From positions 1-12,961 of the forward strand of contig USJG01000055.1 of NCBI GenBank assembly GCA_900554925.1: DNA of 12,961 nt. The letters run 5' to 3'. The position numbers were made by a program, and so were the translations under genes. The stretch is from an uncultured Lachnospiraceae bacterium (GTDB taxonomy: Bacteria; Bacillota; Clostridia; Lachnospirales; Lachnospiraceae). Below the pieces are notes generated by a model, which was given only the letters and a program-made list of their open reading frames with translations, did no database searches and was not told the DNA's origin. This document shows, piece after piece, positions 1 through 5,562 of this stretch; the first letter of the stretch is position 1, and each line of letters opens with the position of its first letter.

Positions 1-253
1 TCTGATAATACCTCTTAAATAAACAGTAATAGAATAGTATAAAGTTGTTTTGATTGTCTGTAAAATACAAAGAAATTTAAGGGCAAATAAACCGAAACTC
101 ATTTGTTCGGTTTTGCATTATGCAGTATGAGAGATAATTGTCTGAAAAGCCTTTAACTGCAATACTTTGTTGACCTTTTCTGCCTTGCAAAAAGTAAAAC
201 TCAATGCTATGCTTTTTCTATATTGCTTGTGATGTCAGTATTACGCTTGCTAA
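1..253. other. AT-rich region without a convincing gene
   Basis: No open frame here resembles a known protein. The DNA is clearly more AT-rich than hisA downstream. It contains one terminator-like hairpin (89-113) and a small palindrome TGCATTATGCA at 114-124. It sits directly before an ABC transporter gene that lacks its 5' end, so the region probably includes the scar of the deletion or rearrangement that removed that end. I could not recognise a remnant of the missing N-terminus in any frame. Confidence 0.5.
89..120 (+). terminator. Possible weak intrinsic terminator
   Basis: AAACCGAA (89-96) pairs perfectly with TTCGGTTT (106-113) around a 9-nt loop, giving an 8-bp stem. It is followed by a short T-rich stretch, TTTTGCATT. 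Only four of the eight pairs are GC and the T tract is short, so termination would be weak. It could end a transcript that enters from the left of the window. Confidence 0.4.
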
Positions 254-850
254 ACAACCAAGAACAATCTAGAAAATATTAATGTGGGTTTTGAAGAAGG
301 ATACATTTACGGCATTGTTGGAAAAAACGGTAGCGGAAAAAGTATGTTATTTAAAAGTATATGTGGTCTGGTATATCCTACATCAGGTAAAATTTTTGTT
401 GAGAATAAAGAAATAGGAAAAGATATAGATTTTCCGGAAAATATGGGAATGCTCATAGAAAGTCCGGGGTTGATGCCCCATTACAGCGCGTTTAAAAATT
501 TGAGTATTCTTGCAGGATTAAATAATCGGATAGGCAAACAGGAAATAAACAGGGTTTTAAAACTGGTTGGATTATCTGCTGATGACAGGAAACCAGTTAA
601 AAAATATTCTTTGGGAATGAAACAGAGATTGGGAATTGCTATGGCCATCATGGAAGATCCCTCAATTTTAATATTGGATGAACCTATGAATTCTCTTGAC
701 AAAGAAGGGATAGAAGATATGCGTAATTTATTTAGAGAAATGAGAAAGAGAGGGAAGACAATTTTATTAACATCGCATAATTTTGAGGACATTATAGCAT
801 TATGTGATAAAGTATATGAAATGGAGCATGGAAGGATTTTAAAAATATGA
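254..850 (+). pseudogene. ABC transporter ATP-binding protein, N-terminally truncated
   Basis: This is most of an ABC ATPase of the small bacteriocin/multidrug export type. Counting from the GTG at 284 (188 codons), the Walker A motif GKNGSGKS is at residues 13-20, a signature-like YSLGMKQR follows at mid-length, Walker B ILILDEP comes next, and the switch histidine is in TSHNFED. The frame is open back to 254, reading TTKNNLENINVGFEEG after a stop at 251-253. The LENINVGFEEG part is typical of the sequence just before Walker A in this family. Family members normally carry about 15-20 further residues, including the A-loop that stacks on adenine, and these are missing. There is no convincing ribosome binding site before the GTG, and no permease gene follows. 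I infer a decayed gene. A translated short form starting at 284 cannot be excluded, but it would lack the A-loop. Confidence 0.82.
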
Positions 851-856
851 TATAAT
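848..856 (+). promoter_or_regulatory. Extended -10 promoter for hisA
   Basis: TGATATAAT (848-856) is a perfect TGn-TATAAT extended -10 element. No good -35 hexamer lies 16-18 nt upstream, which is common for extended -10 promoters. The TG is also the first part of the TGA stop codon (848-850) of the ABC fragment, so the promoter is embedded in the end of that gene. Transcription would begin near 863, about 60 nt before the hisA start. Confidence 0.6.
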
Positions 857-923
857 ATTAGCAAAATCCAACAGTCTGACGGACGCAGAAGAAAGCATAA
901 ACTCACAGAGGAAAATTTTAACA

Positions 924-1691
924 ATGAAATTCAGACCATGCATTGATATTCACAACGGTAAGGTAAAACAGATCGTAGGAGGCAGCCTGAAGGATCAGGG
1001 GGATAAGGCATCAGAAAATTTTGTGTCTGCTCAAAATGCGGCATTTTTTGCCCGGCTCTATAAGGAGAAAGGTCTTAAGGGCGGACATATTATATTGTTG
1101 AACCCATCTTCAAGCGAATATTATGAAAAGACCAGGCAGCAGGCATTGGAGGCGCTGGCGGTATATCCGGGAGGGCTGCAGGTTGGCGGGGGAATTACCC
1201 CTTCCAATGGGGAAATGTTTTTAAATAAAGGAGCCTCCCATGTAATTGTCACCTCCTATGTTTTTAAAGACGGACAGCTTCACCGCCACAGGTTAAAGGA
1301 AATGATAAGCGCAGTGGGAAGGGAACGTCTGGTGCTGGATTTAAGCTGCCGCAGGAAAGGACAGGAATATTATATTGTTACCGACAGGTGGCAGAATTAT
1401 ACCAATGTAAAATTAAATCCTGAAACCATAGCAGAGCTTTCCGAAAACTGCGATGAATTTTTGATCCATGCGGTGGATATGGAAGGGAAAAGGCAGGGAA
1501 TTGAGCAGGAGCTTATAGCTATGCTTGGGGAAACATGCGGGATTCCCTGTACCTATGCCGGAGGCGTACATGATTTTCATGACCTGGAGATTTTAAGAAA
1601 GCTGGGAAAGGGGAGAATTGATGTAACCATCGGCAGCGCACTGGACTTATTTGGCGGAAACATGAAATTTGAGGATGTTCTTGCGTTTTGA
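924..1691 (+). CDS. hisA: HisA, ProFAR isomerase, eukaryotic (HIS6) type
   Basis: The product is predicted to be 1-(5-phosphoribosyl)-5-[(5-phosphoribosylamino)methylideneamino]imidazole-4-carboxamide isomerase, the fourth step of histidine biosynthesis, a cytosolic (beta/alpha)8 barrel of 255 residues. The N-terminus FRPCIDIHNGKV places the catalytic Asp at residue 8. LQVGGGI (85-91) is the phosphate-binding segment of the first half barrel. LVLDLSCR (136-143) holds the second Asp, HAVDMEGK (182-189) follows, and YAGGVHDFHDL (211-221) is the second phosphate site. The long sequence between barrel halves and motifs such as CIDIHNGKVKQIVGG fit the HIS6-like family rather than standard bacterial HisA. 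The ATG at 924 is preceded by AGAGGA (907-912). The gene stands alone: no other his genes are in the window, so the rest of the pathway must lie elsewhere. Confidence 0.92.
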   Translation: MKFRPCIDIHNGKVKQIVGGSLKDQGDKASENFVSAQNAAFFARLYKEKGLKGGHIILLNPSSSEYYEKTRQQALEALAVYPGGLQVGGGITPSNGEMFLNKGASHVIVTSYVFKDGQLHRHRLKEMISAVGRERLVLDLSCRRKGQEYYIVTDRWQNYTNVKLNPETIAELSENCDEFLIHAVDMEGKRQGIEQELIAMLGETCGIPCTYAGGVHDFHDLEILRKLGKGRIDVTIGSALDLFGGNMKFEDVLAF

Positions 1692-1696
1692 GGGGA

Positions 1697-1860
1697 ACAA
1701 AGTGTCGCTTGCTCCTGCTATACAATAAAGTGTCGCAAGCGACACTTTGCGCGCGAGCGGATGCGTATGCATAACTACCTCTCCGCGAGCTGCGCATCCT
1801 GCCAGGAAGGCTTTTTTGTATAGCAGGAAAATCCGGTGGAATTTCCTGCTATACAAAAAA
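1697..1860. repeat. Composite palindromic intergenic repeat (REP/MITE-like)
   Basis: About 165 bp downstream of hisA is built of interlocking inverted repeats. AAAGTGTCGCTTGC (1699-1712) is exactly complementary to 1735-1748. A second copy of AAAGTGTCGC (1727-1736) competes for the same partner, with only AA between the arms. A 13-mer TCCTGCTATACAA occurs at 1713-1725 and 1844-1856, and inverted at 1816-1828. GGATGCG (1759-1765) pairs with CGCATCC (1793-1799). The right end is a 19-bp perfect stem, 1812-1830 with 1842-1860, around an 11-nt loop. It contains no believable gene; short open frames across it look like by-products. GC content and structure differ sharply from both neighbours. I recall similar blocks between genes in Lachnospiraceae genomes, but copy number cannot be checked here. 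Confidence 0.75.
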
Positions 1861-1889
1861 TAACCTACCTCTGAAGAGATAGGTTATTT
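1858..1889 (-). terminator. Intrinsic terminator of the cold-shock gene
   Basis: AAATAACCTA (1858-1867) pairs with TAGGTTATTT (1880-1889). After one mismatch, three more pairs close a TGAA loop on the plus strand. Read on the minus strand, the stem is followed by TTTTTT (from 1855-1860), a classic U tract, so it terminates transcripts from the cspA-type gene ending at 2000. The plus-strand side has only a short TTT and is probably weak. The U tract is supplied by the end of the adjacent palindromic repeat. Confidence 0.75.
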
Positions 1890-1999
1890 CCTTAATCTGA
1901 TAAAACAATATTGCAAATTCTAAATAAAATGAAACATTTATATTTAAGAAAAGGCACATCGTGTTACTGATTAATGCGTTATAAACAGATTGCTGCTGA

Positions 2000-2200
2000 T
2001 TATAACTTTGTTACGTTTACAGCCTGAGGTCCTTTTTCGCCGTTCACTATGTCGAACTCTACGGAAGCGCCTTCTTCAAGAGACTTGAAGCCTTCCATGT
2101 TAAGTCCTGAGTAGTGTACAAAAACATCATTGCCTGATTCATCAGAGATGAAACCGTAACCTTTTTGGTTGTTAAACCATTTTACTGTACCTTTGTTCAT
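2000..2200 (-). CDS. Cold-shock domain protein (CspA family)
   Basis: This is a 66-residue cold-shock protein, a five-stranded OB fold that binds single-stranded RNA and DNA and acts as an RNA chaperone. The two RNP motifs are visible: KGYGFI (RNP1) and DVFVHY (RNP2), with the conserved KWFN near the N-terminus (MNKGTVKWFNNQKGYGF). The length is normal for the family. The start is set at ATG 2200 because a strong GGAGG (2209-2213) lies 8 nt upstream; an in-frame TTG at 2215 would sit inside that site. It is monocistronic on the minus strand, with its own promoter and terminator. Confidence 0.97.
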   Translation of the reverse strand: MNKGTVKWFNNQKGYGFISDESGNDVFVHYSGLNMEGFKSLEEGASVEFDIVNGEKGPQAVNVTKL

Positions 2201-2239
2201 TATAGATACCTCCAAAAAATAAAAAAATGTTAATGTATA

Positions 2240-2256
2240 TTACGGAAATTCCGTAA
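2240..2256. promoter_or_regulatory. Perfect 17-bp dyad at the csp transcription start
   Basis: TTACGGAAATTCCGTAA is a perfect inverted repeat with 8-bp arms and a single central base. It lies just downstream of the predicted start of the csp transcript. The one-base centre argues for a protein operator rather than an RNA hairpin, though an RNA hairpin with the central pairs open is possible. I cannot name the regulator. Confidence 0.5.
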
Positions 2257-2263
2257 CACAATC

Positions 2264-2292
2264 AGAATATCACAGTCAATTCCAAAAGTAAA
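2264..2292 (-). promoter_or_regulatory. Probable promoter of the cold-shock gene
   Basis: On the minus strand, TTTACT (2287-2292) and TATTCT (2264-2269) are separated by 17 nt, and the -10 is preceded by TGA (2270-2272), giving an extended -10. Both hexamers match four of six consensus bases. The predicted start near 2257 leaves a 5' leader of about 55 nt, which is typical of cold-shock genes. Confidence 0.5.
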
Positions 2293-2349
2293 GAAAATTA
2301 TGGTATTTTAATAAATTTTTGTAACAATTCAGCCATGCCATTCATAGGT

Positions 2350-2399
2350 CACCGGTTATATTTCCGGTGTTGCGTTTGGCTAAAGGTTAATGCTATGAT
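2350..2399 (+). promoter_or_regulatory. Probable niaR promoter with overlapping dyad
   Basis: TGCTATGAT (2391-2399) is a TGn-TATGAT extended -10 about 45 nt before the niaR start, with a poor -35 TTGCGT at 2370-2375. Immediately upstream, CACCGG (2350-2355) and CCGGTG (2364-2369) form an inverted repeat around 8 nt. It could be a regulator site, possibly for NiaR itself, but I cannot confirm that it matches the NiaR consensus. Confidence 0.4.
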
Positions 2400-2447
2400 A
2401 AAAACATAAATAGAGTAATCGGGCAGATAAATGGGAAAGGAAAATAA

Positions 2448-2966
2448 ATGTACGGAGACGACAGAAGAGAACAGATTATACAAATACTGTCAGGCAGCAG
2501 CCAGCCTGTATCCGGTACGGAGCTGGCGCTTCGCATGGGCGTGAGCCGCCAGGTTATTGTACAGGATATTGCGCTTTTACGGGCAGGAAACAAAAATATT
2601 CTTTCCACCAATAAGGGGTATATTTTGTTCCATAATGAAGATAACAGGGGAGCATGTAAAAGAACCTACAAGGTAAGTCATACAAATGACAGAATCAGGG
2701 AAGAGCTGTATCATATCGTAGATTGCGGAGGCAGACTTCTGGATGTGGTAGTAGAGCACCCTGTTTATGGACAGATTATGGTGGATCTTATTATTAACAG
2801 CAGGCAGGATGCAGATAATTTTGTACGGCAGGTGGAAGAATGTGGTACAAAGCCCTTAAACGCGCTGACAGATGGAATCCATTACCATACAGTAGCAGCT
2901 TCCAAGGAGCAGATCCTTGATCTGATAGAAGATAAATTGGAAAAAGCAGGATTTCTCGTAAGCTGA
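2448..2966 (+). CDS. niaR: NiaR (YrxA) NAD biosynthesis repressor
   Basis: This 172-residue protein has an N-terminal winged HTH_11 domain (about residues 5-60, with the recognition segment SRQVIVQDIALLR) followed by a 3H domain (about 75-170). The 3H domain shows the expected histidines: H78 in SHTN, E86, H104 in EHPVYG, and H145/H147 in GIHYHTV, which match the metal-binding pattern of the family. NiaR proteins are nicotinic-acid-responsive repressors of NAD synthesis and niacin uptake genes in Firmicutes. None of those targets is in this window, so it acts in trans. The start ATG at 2448 follows GGGAAAGGAAA at a short spacing. It is probably transcribed alone, since the next gene has its own promoter. 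Confidence 0.92.
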   Translation: MYGDDRREQIIQILSGSSQPVSGTELALRMGVSRQVIVQDIALLRAGNKNILSTNKGYILFHNEDNRGACKRTYKVSHTNDRIREELYHIVDCGGRLLDVVVEHPVYGQIMVDLIINSRQDADNFVRQVEECGTKPLNALTDGIHYHTVAASKEQILDLIEDKLEKAGFLVS

Positions 2967-2991
2967 TATTTACCTGAAATAGTAAATAAAG

Positions 2992-3020
2992 TTGCTCTAT
3001 TTTGTTCCCTGTGATAAAAT
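2992..3020 (+). promoter_or_regulatory. Promoter of the LytM-like gene
   Basis: TTGCTC (2992-2997), a 17-nt spacer, and TAAAAT (3015-3020) preceded by TGA form a good sigma-A-type promoter with an extended -10. It separates the LytM-like gene from niaR, which ends at 2966. Confidence 0.65.
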
Positions 3021-3052
3021 AAGGATAATTGACCGGAGGTGACAAGTAAATT

Positions 3053-3763
3053 ATGGAGCAGCAATCTAAAAGAAAAAGCAAATTTGCCTTTCTGCTGGTG
3101 GCCGAGAAAGAAGATGGCACCATAAAGAAGTATACTATCAGTTCCACTGTAGTTGAAGTGATAGCTGCCGTGCTTTTTATATTGGCAGTGGCGGTCATAT
3201 GCAAATTTGTTTATGATGAAATTACATTAAGAGATGCGAGAAAAGAAATAGTTGATCAAATAGTTACAATCAATAACCTGACAGATGAAAATGAAGCATT
3301 ATCTGTAGAAAATTCCACTCTTAGCAGCAAGGTGGCAGTTTTAAGTGAGACTGTCAGCAAGAAGGCAGCCACAGAAGATGCAATTTCCCAGGAAACCATT
3401 GAGAATGCATTGCCGAAAGGTTTTCCCTTAAGCGGTTCAGCCACAATGCAGGAAGCACAGGAGGGTGATCCTATGCTGATATTTACAGCTTCTAACGGAA
3501 CTAATGTAATTACCACAGGAACCGGAACGGTAATCAGTGTAGATGCGGATGAAACTTACGGAACCAGAATTGTAATTGACCATGGGAACGGATATAAATC
3601 TGTTTACAGGAATAACGGTACAGCGCTGGTTAAGAACGGCGAAGAACTTGGAAAAGGATATATTTTATTTTCTATTGAAGAAGATAACCAGGAGCTTGGC
3701 TATCAGATGATGCGGGAGGATGAGTACATTGACCCCATGTTATTAATTGATATAAACGGATAA
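3053..3763 (+). CDS. Membrane-anchored protein with degenerate LytM/M23 domain
   Basis: This 236-residue protein has a basic cytosolic N-terminus, one transmembrane helix at about 33-53, a predicted coiled coil at about 55-105, and a C-terminal LytM-like beta domain at about 140-235. The latter is visible as IVIDHGNGYKSVY followed by LVKNGEELGKGYILFSI. In active M23 endopeptidases the first metal ligands (HxxxD) precede this segment and an HxH motif follows it. Here the first ligands are absent and the usual YxHL position reads YRNN, so zinc-dependent cleavage is unlikely. Non-catalytic LytM proteins usually activate other cell-wall hydrolases or serve as scaffolds, as NlpD/EnvC types do; that role is inference. 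GGAGGT at 3035-3040 is 12 nt from the ATG, a rather long spacing. The gene is convergent with yerC and shares its terminator. Confidence 0.8.
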   Translation: MEQQSKRKSKFAFLLVAEKEDGTIKKYTISSTVVEVIAAVLFILAVAVICKFVYDEITLRDARKEIVDQIVTINNLTDENEALSVENSTLSSKVAVLSETVSKKAATEDAISQETIENALPKGFPLSGSATMQEAQEGDPMLIFTASNGTNVITTGTGTVISVDADETYGTRIVIDHGNGYKSVYRNNGTALVKNGEELGKGYILFSIEEDNQELGYQMMREDEYIDPMLLIDING

Positions 3764-3785
3764 TCCGAAAGGGTTATCCGTTTAT
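3752..3785. terminator. Bidirectional terminator overlapping two stop codons
   Basis: Bases 3752-3766 pair with 3771-3785 in a 15-bp stem with one G-U pair and a GAAA loop on the plus strand. The stem contains the TAA of the LytM-like gene (3761-3763) and the complement of the TAA of yerC (3782-3784). On the plus strand it is followed by TTATTCATG, and on the minus strand by an A/T-rich segment, so it can serve both convergent transcripts. Confidence 0.75.
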
Positions 3786-4069
3786 TTATTCATGCGGCTA
3801 AAGACCAGTTCATATCCATCGTTGCCATAGTTCAGGGAACGGTTTACCCGGCTGATCGTAGCAGTGGAAGCACCGGTTTTTTCTGCAATTTCAAGATAAG
3901 TTTTGTGTTCTTTCAACATGGATGCAACTTCATAACGCTGTGAAAGGGACAATAATTCGTTGACAGTACATAAATCCTCAAAAAAGCTATAGCATTCTTC
4001 TTTGGTTTTCAGACATAAAACTGCTTCAAATAAGTGATCAACGGCTGCTGTCTGTATTTTTTTATTCAT
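3782..4069 (-). CDS. yerC: YerC/YecD family TrpR-like regulator
   Basis: This 95-residue protein matches the YerC/YecD branch of the TrpR-like repressors in length and order. An N-terminal helical part (LFEAVLCLKTKEECYSFFEDLCT) leads into NELLSLSQRYEVASML. A helix-turn-helix follows at about 56-80 (TYLEIAEKTGASTATISRVNRSL), and the C-terminus YGNDGYELVF is typical. It is a predicted cytosolic DNA-binding protein; its ligand and targets are not known to me. GGAGGTG (4077-4083) precedes ATG 4069. It has its own extended -10 promoter and probably also receives read-through from the DUF1836 gene. Confidence 0.93.
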   Translation of the reverse strand: MNKKIQTAAVDHLFEAVLCLKTKEECYSFFEDLCTVNELLSLSQRYEVASMLKEHKTYLEIAEKTGASTATISRVNRSLNYGNDGYELVFSRMNK

Positions 4070-4117
4070 ATAGCAACACCTCCAGGCAGATATTCACATA
4101 TTAATTCGTGCAGTAAA

Positions 4118-4146
4118 ATTTTAACATATTAAAGTTTTAAAGTAAA
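4118..4146 (-). promoter_or_regulatory. Promoter of yerC
   Basis: On the minus strand, TTTACT (4141-4146), a 17-nt spacer and TAAAAT (4118-4123) preceded by TGT (4124-4126) form an extended -10 promoter. Transcription would start near 4111, giving a leader of about 40 nt. Confidence 0.6.
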
Positions 4147-4172
4147 GTAATAGAAAATATGCCTGGAAGTAT

Positions 4173-4805
4173 TTATTTTTTGGAATCTTTATCGGATTTA
4201 TTTTCTCCGGCAGTAGCTGCCTTAAATCCATCCACCAATTTTTCAATGAGCAGACGTTTCACATAAACATCATAACTTAACATGCTGATAAAAGAAAATA
4301 ACTGTAAAATTTCCTGATCCTTTGAAGGAGCATCCTGAAAGGTTCCCTGGGAAATAGAAAATTTCTTAACAATATCCTCTTTAAGATCATCAACCGCAGT
4401 CTTTTCCAGGCTGAATACTTCCTCGTAAATATCTCCTAAGCTGATGTTTTTGTCAGTTTGAAAGTATTTTTCAGTGATAGGATTTAACAGCGTCTGAATA
4501 TCGTTGATAGAAAGAATCCCTTTATAATAGTAAATAAAAATGAGCAGAAGAATATGCTCCTTACTGTATTTCTTTTTGACCGGAGGGGGGAGAAGATCAT
4601 TTTTAGCATAATTGTTGATCATGGTTTTAGTCAGAATTTTGTCTTCTTCCGGATTGCGGGTAGTGTTTTTTAACCGCTTTTCCATAAAAGTAGTTACCTG
4701 ATCCATATACAGATCAATGTTGGGAATATCCTCCAGTTTAATATGCTGGACTCTTCCAAGGCTTTCAATAATACTGTTTAATAAATCTTCTCTGTTGATC
4801 GTCAT
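4173..4805 (-). CDS. DUF1836 domain protein
   Basis: This 210-residue soluble protein has the features of the DUF1836 family, which is widespread in Firmicutes. IPNIDLYMDQVTTFME (27-42) opens the domain. A MerR-like stretch follows, with TKTMINNYAKNDLLPPPVKKKYSKEHILLLIFI, in which 'N-Y-x-K-x-x-L-[IL]-P-P-P-x-x-[KR]-x-Y' resembles a DNA-recognition helix and wing. A helical C-terminal half and a charged tail (GENKSDKDSKK) complete it. The function is not established. The resemblance to winged-helix regulators suggests DNA binding. It is read divergently from the sigma operon and has a strong promoter of its own. A GA-rich stretch (GTGAGGGCAGG) precedes ATG 4805. Confidence 0.85.
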   Translation of the reverse strand: MTINREDLLNSIIESLGRVQHIKLEDIPNIDLYMDQVTTFMEKRLKNTTRNPEEDKILTKTMINNYAKNDLLPPPVKKKYSKEHILLLIFIYYYKGILSINDIQTLLNPITEKYFQTDKNISLGDIYEEVFSLEKTAVDDLKEDIVKKFSISQGTFQDAPSKDQEILQLFSFISMLSYDVYVKRLLIEKLVDGFKAATAGENKSDKDSKK

Positions 4806-4868
4806 GCAAACCTGCCCTCACTTTTACCTGAAAAGCCGAAGCGTTTCGGGAAATAATCTCTGACACTT

Positions 4869-4897
4869 ATTATATAGTATTTAAAACCACATGACAA
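4869..4897 (-). promoter_or_regulatory. Strong sigma-A promoter of the DUF1836 gene
   Basis: On the minus strand, TTGTCA (4892-4897) and a perfect TATAAT (4869-4874) are separated by exactly 17 nt. Transcription should start near 4862. The leader contains a small CCGAA/TTCGG hairpin (around 4836-4850). Confidence 0.75.
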
Positions 4898-4969
4898 GTT
4901 TTAGATTTACAACATGAGATTAAAGGGGTATAGTTTGCTTGTAAAAAAATTTTTTAAATTTTTGAAGAT

Positions 4970-4985
4970 AAACCTGAAAGGGTTT
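4970..4985. promoter_or_regulatory. Small dyad upstream of the sigma operon
   Basis: AAACC (4970-4974) and GGTTT (4981-4985) flank a 6-nt spacer, and the short palindrome GTTATAAC follows at 4987-4994. It is in the right place to be the promoter or operator of the sigma operon. I cannot place a clear sigma-A -35/-10 pair, nor a standard AAC-N16-CGT ECF pair, so the promoter class remains open. Confidence 0.3.
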
Positions 4986-5019
4986 CGTTATAACTTATGT
5001 AAGTAAAAGCAGAAAGAGG

Positions 5020-5562
5020 GTGGAAGGAATAAGTACCATAGTTAAAAGCGATGCCTGTACAAAGGAAAAGCTGGCAGCACTGATCGATACATATGATAAG
5101 CTTGTTTTTTCCATCTGCTATAAGCTCACCGGTGACTACTTTGCTGCGGAAGATCTGATGCAGGAAACATTTTTATCCGCATTTCAAAAATACGATACCT
5201 TTGATGGTACCAATGAAAAGGCATGGATATGCAGGATTGCCACAAATAAGAGTATCGATTATCTGAGAAGTGCCAGTCACAGAAATGTGCCTACGGAGGA
5301 TACTTTTTTTGAAACAGCGGTGGAAAAAAGAGGATCACCGGAAGACATTTGTATAGAGGAGGAAGTAAAAACCCGGCTTGTAATGTGGTGTGATAAGCTT
5401 CGGCCGCCCTATGGCGAGGTGGCTAAGGATTATTACCTGAGGGAACTGAGCGCAAAAGAAATCGCTAAAAAGCGGGGGCAAAGCGTGAAAACAATTCAGA
5501 CACAGATTTACAGGGCCAGAGAAATGCTAAAGAAGGCATATGGAAAGGAGGAATCGGCATGA
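5020..5562 (+). CDS. ECF-type RNA polymerase sigma factor
   Basis: This 180-residue sigma-70 family protein is of the short extracytoplasmic-function architecture, region 2 plus region 4 only. Region 2 spans about 20-86, with LIDTYDKLVFSICYKLTGD, the core-binding AEDLMQETFLSAFQKYDTFDG, and WICRIATNKSIDYLR. Region 4 spans about 113-175, with the HTH RELSAKEIAKKRGQSVKTIQTQIYRARE. The linker is short, and there is no extra C-terminal domain. The only plausible start in the frame is GTG 5020, directly preceded by AGAAAGAGG, which is closer than ideal; the frame is open back to 4978 but has no ATG. The stop overlaps the next gene by ATGA, indicating coupled translation. It probably directs its own operon in response to a signal sensed by the membrane proteins encoded downstream. 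Confidence 0.92.
   Translation: MEGISTIVKSDACTKEKLAALIDTYDKLVFSICYKLTGDYFAAEDLMQETFLSAFQKYDTFDGTNEKAWICRIATNKSIDYLRSASHRNVPTEDTFFETAVEKRGSPEDICIEEEVKTRLVMWCDKLRPPYGEVAKDYYLRELSAKEIAKKRGQSVKTIQTQIYRAREMLKKAYGKEESA

Noticed and set aside
1519..1856. Two minus-strand open frames across the end of hisA and the palindromic repeat
   Set aside because: They have no ribosome binding site, overlap hisA or cross the inverted repeats, and read as Arg/Ser/His-rich by-products of the repeat rather than as proteins.
1699..1860. CRISPR array
   Set aside because: The repeated units are inverted, unequally spaced and few, and no cas genes are nearby; it is a palindromic repeat block.
4970..4990. Classical ECF autoregulatory promoter (AAC ... 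CGT)
   Set aside because: AACC and CGTT are present but only 11 nt apart, too close for the usual 16-17 nt spacer.
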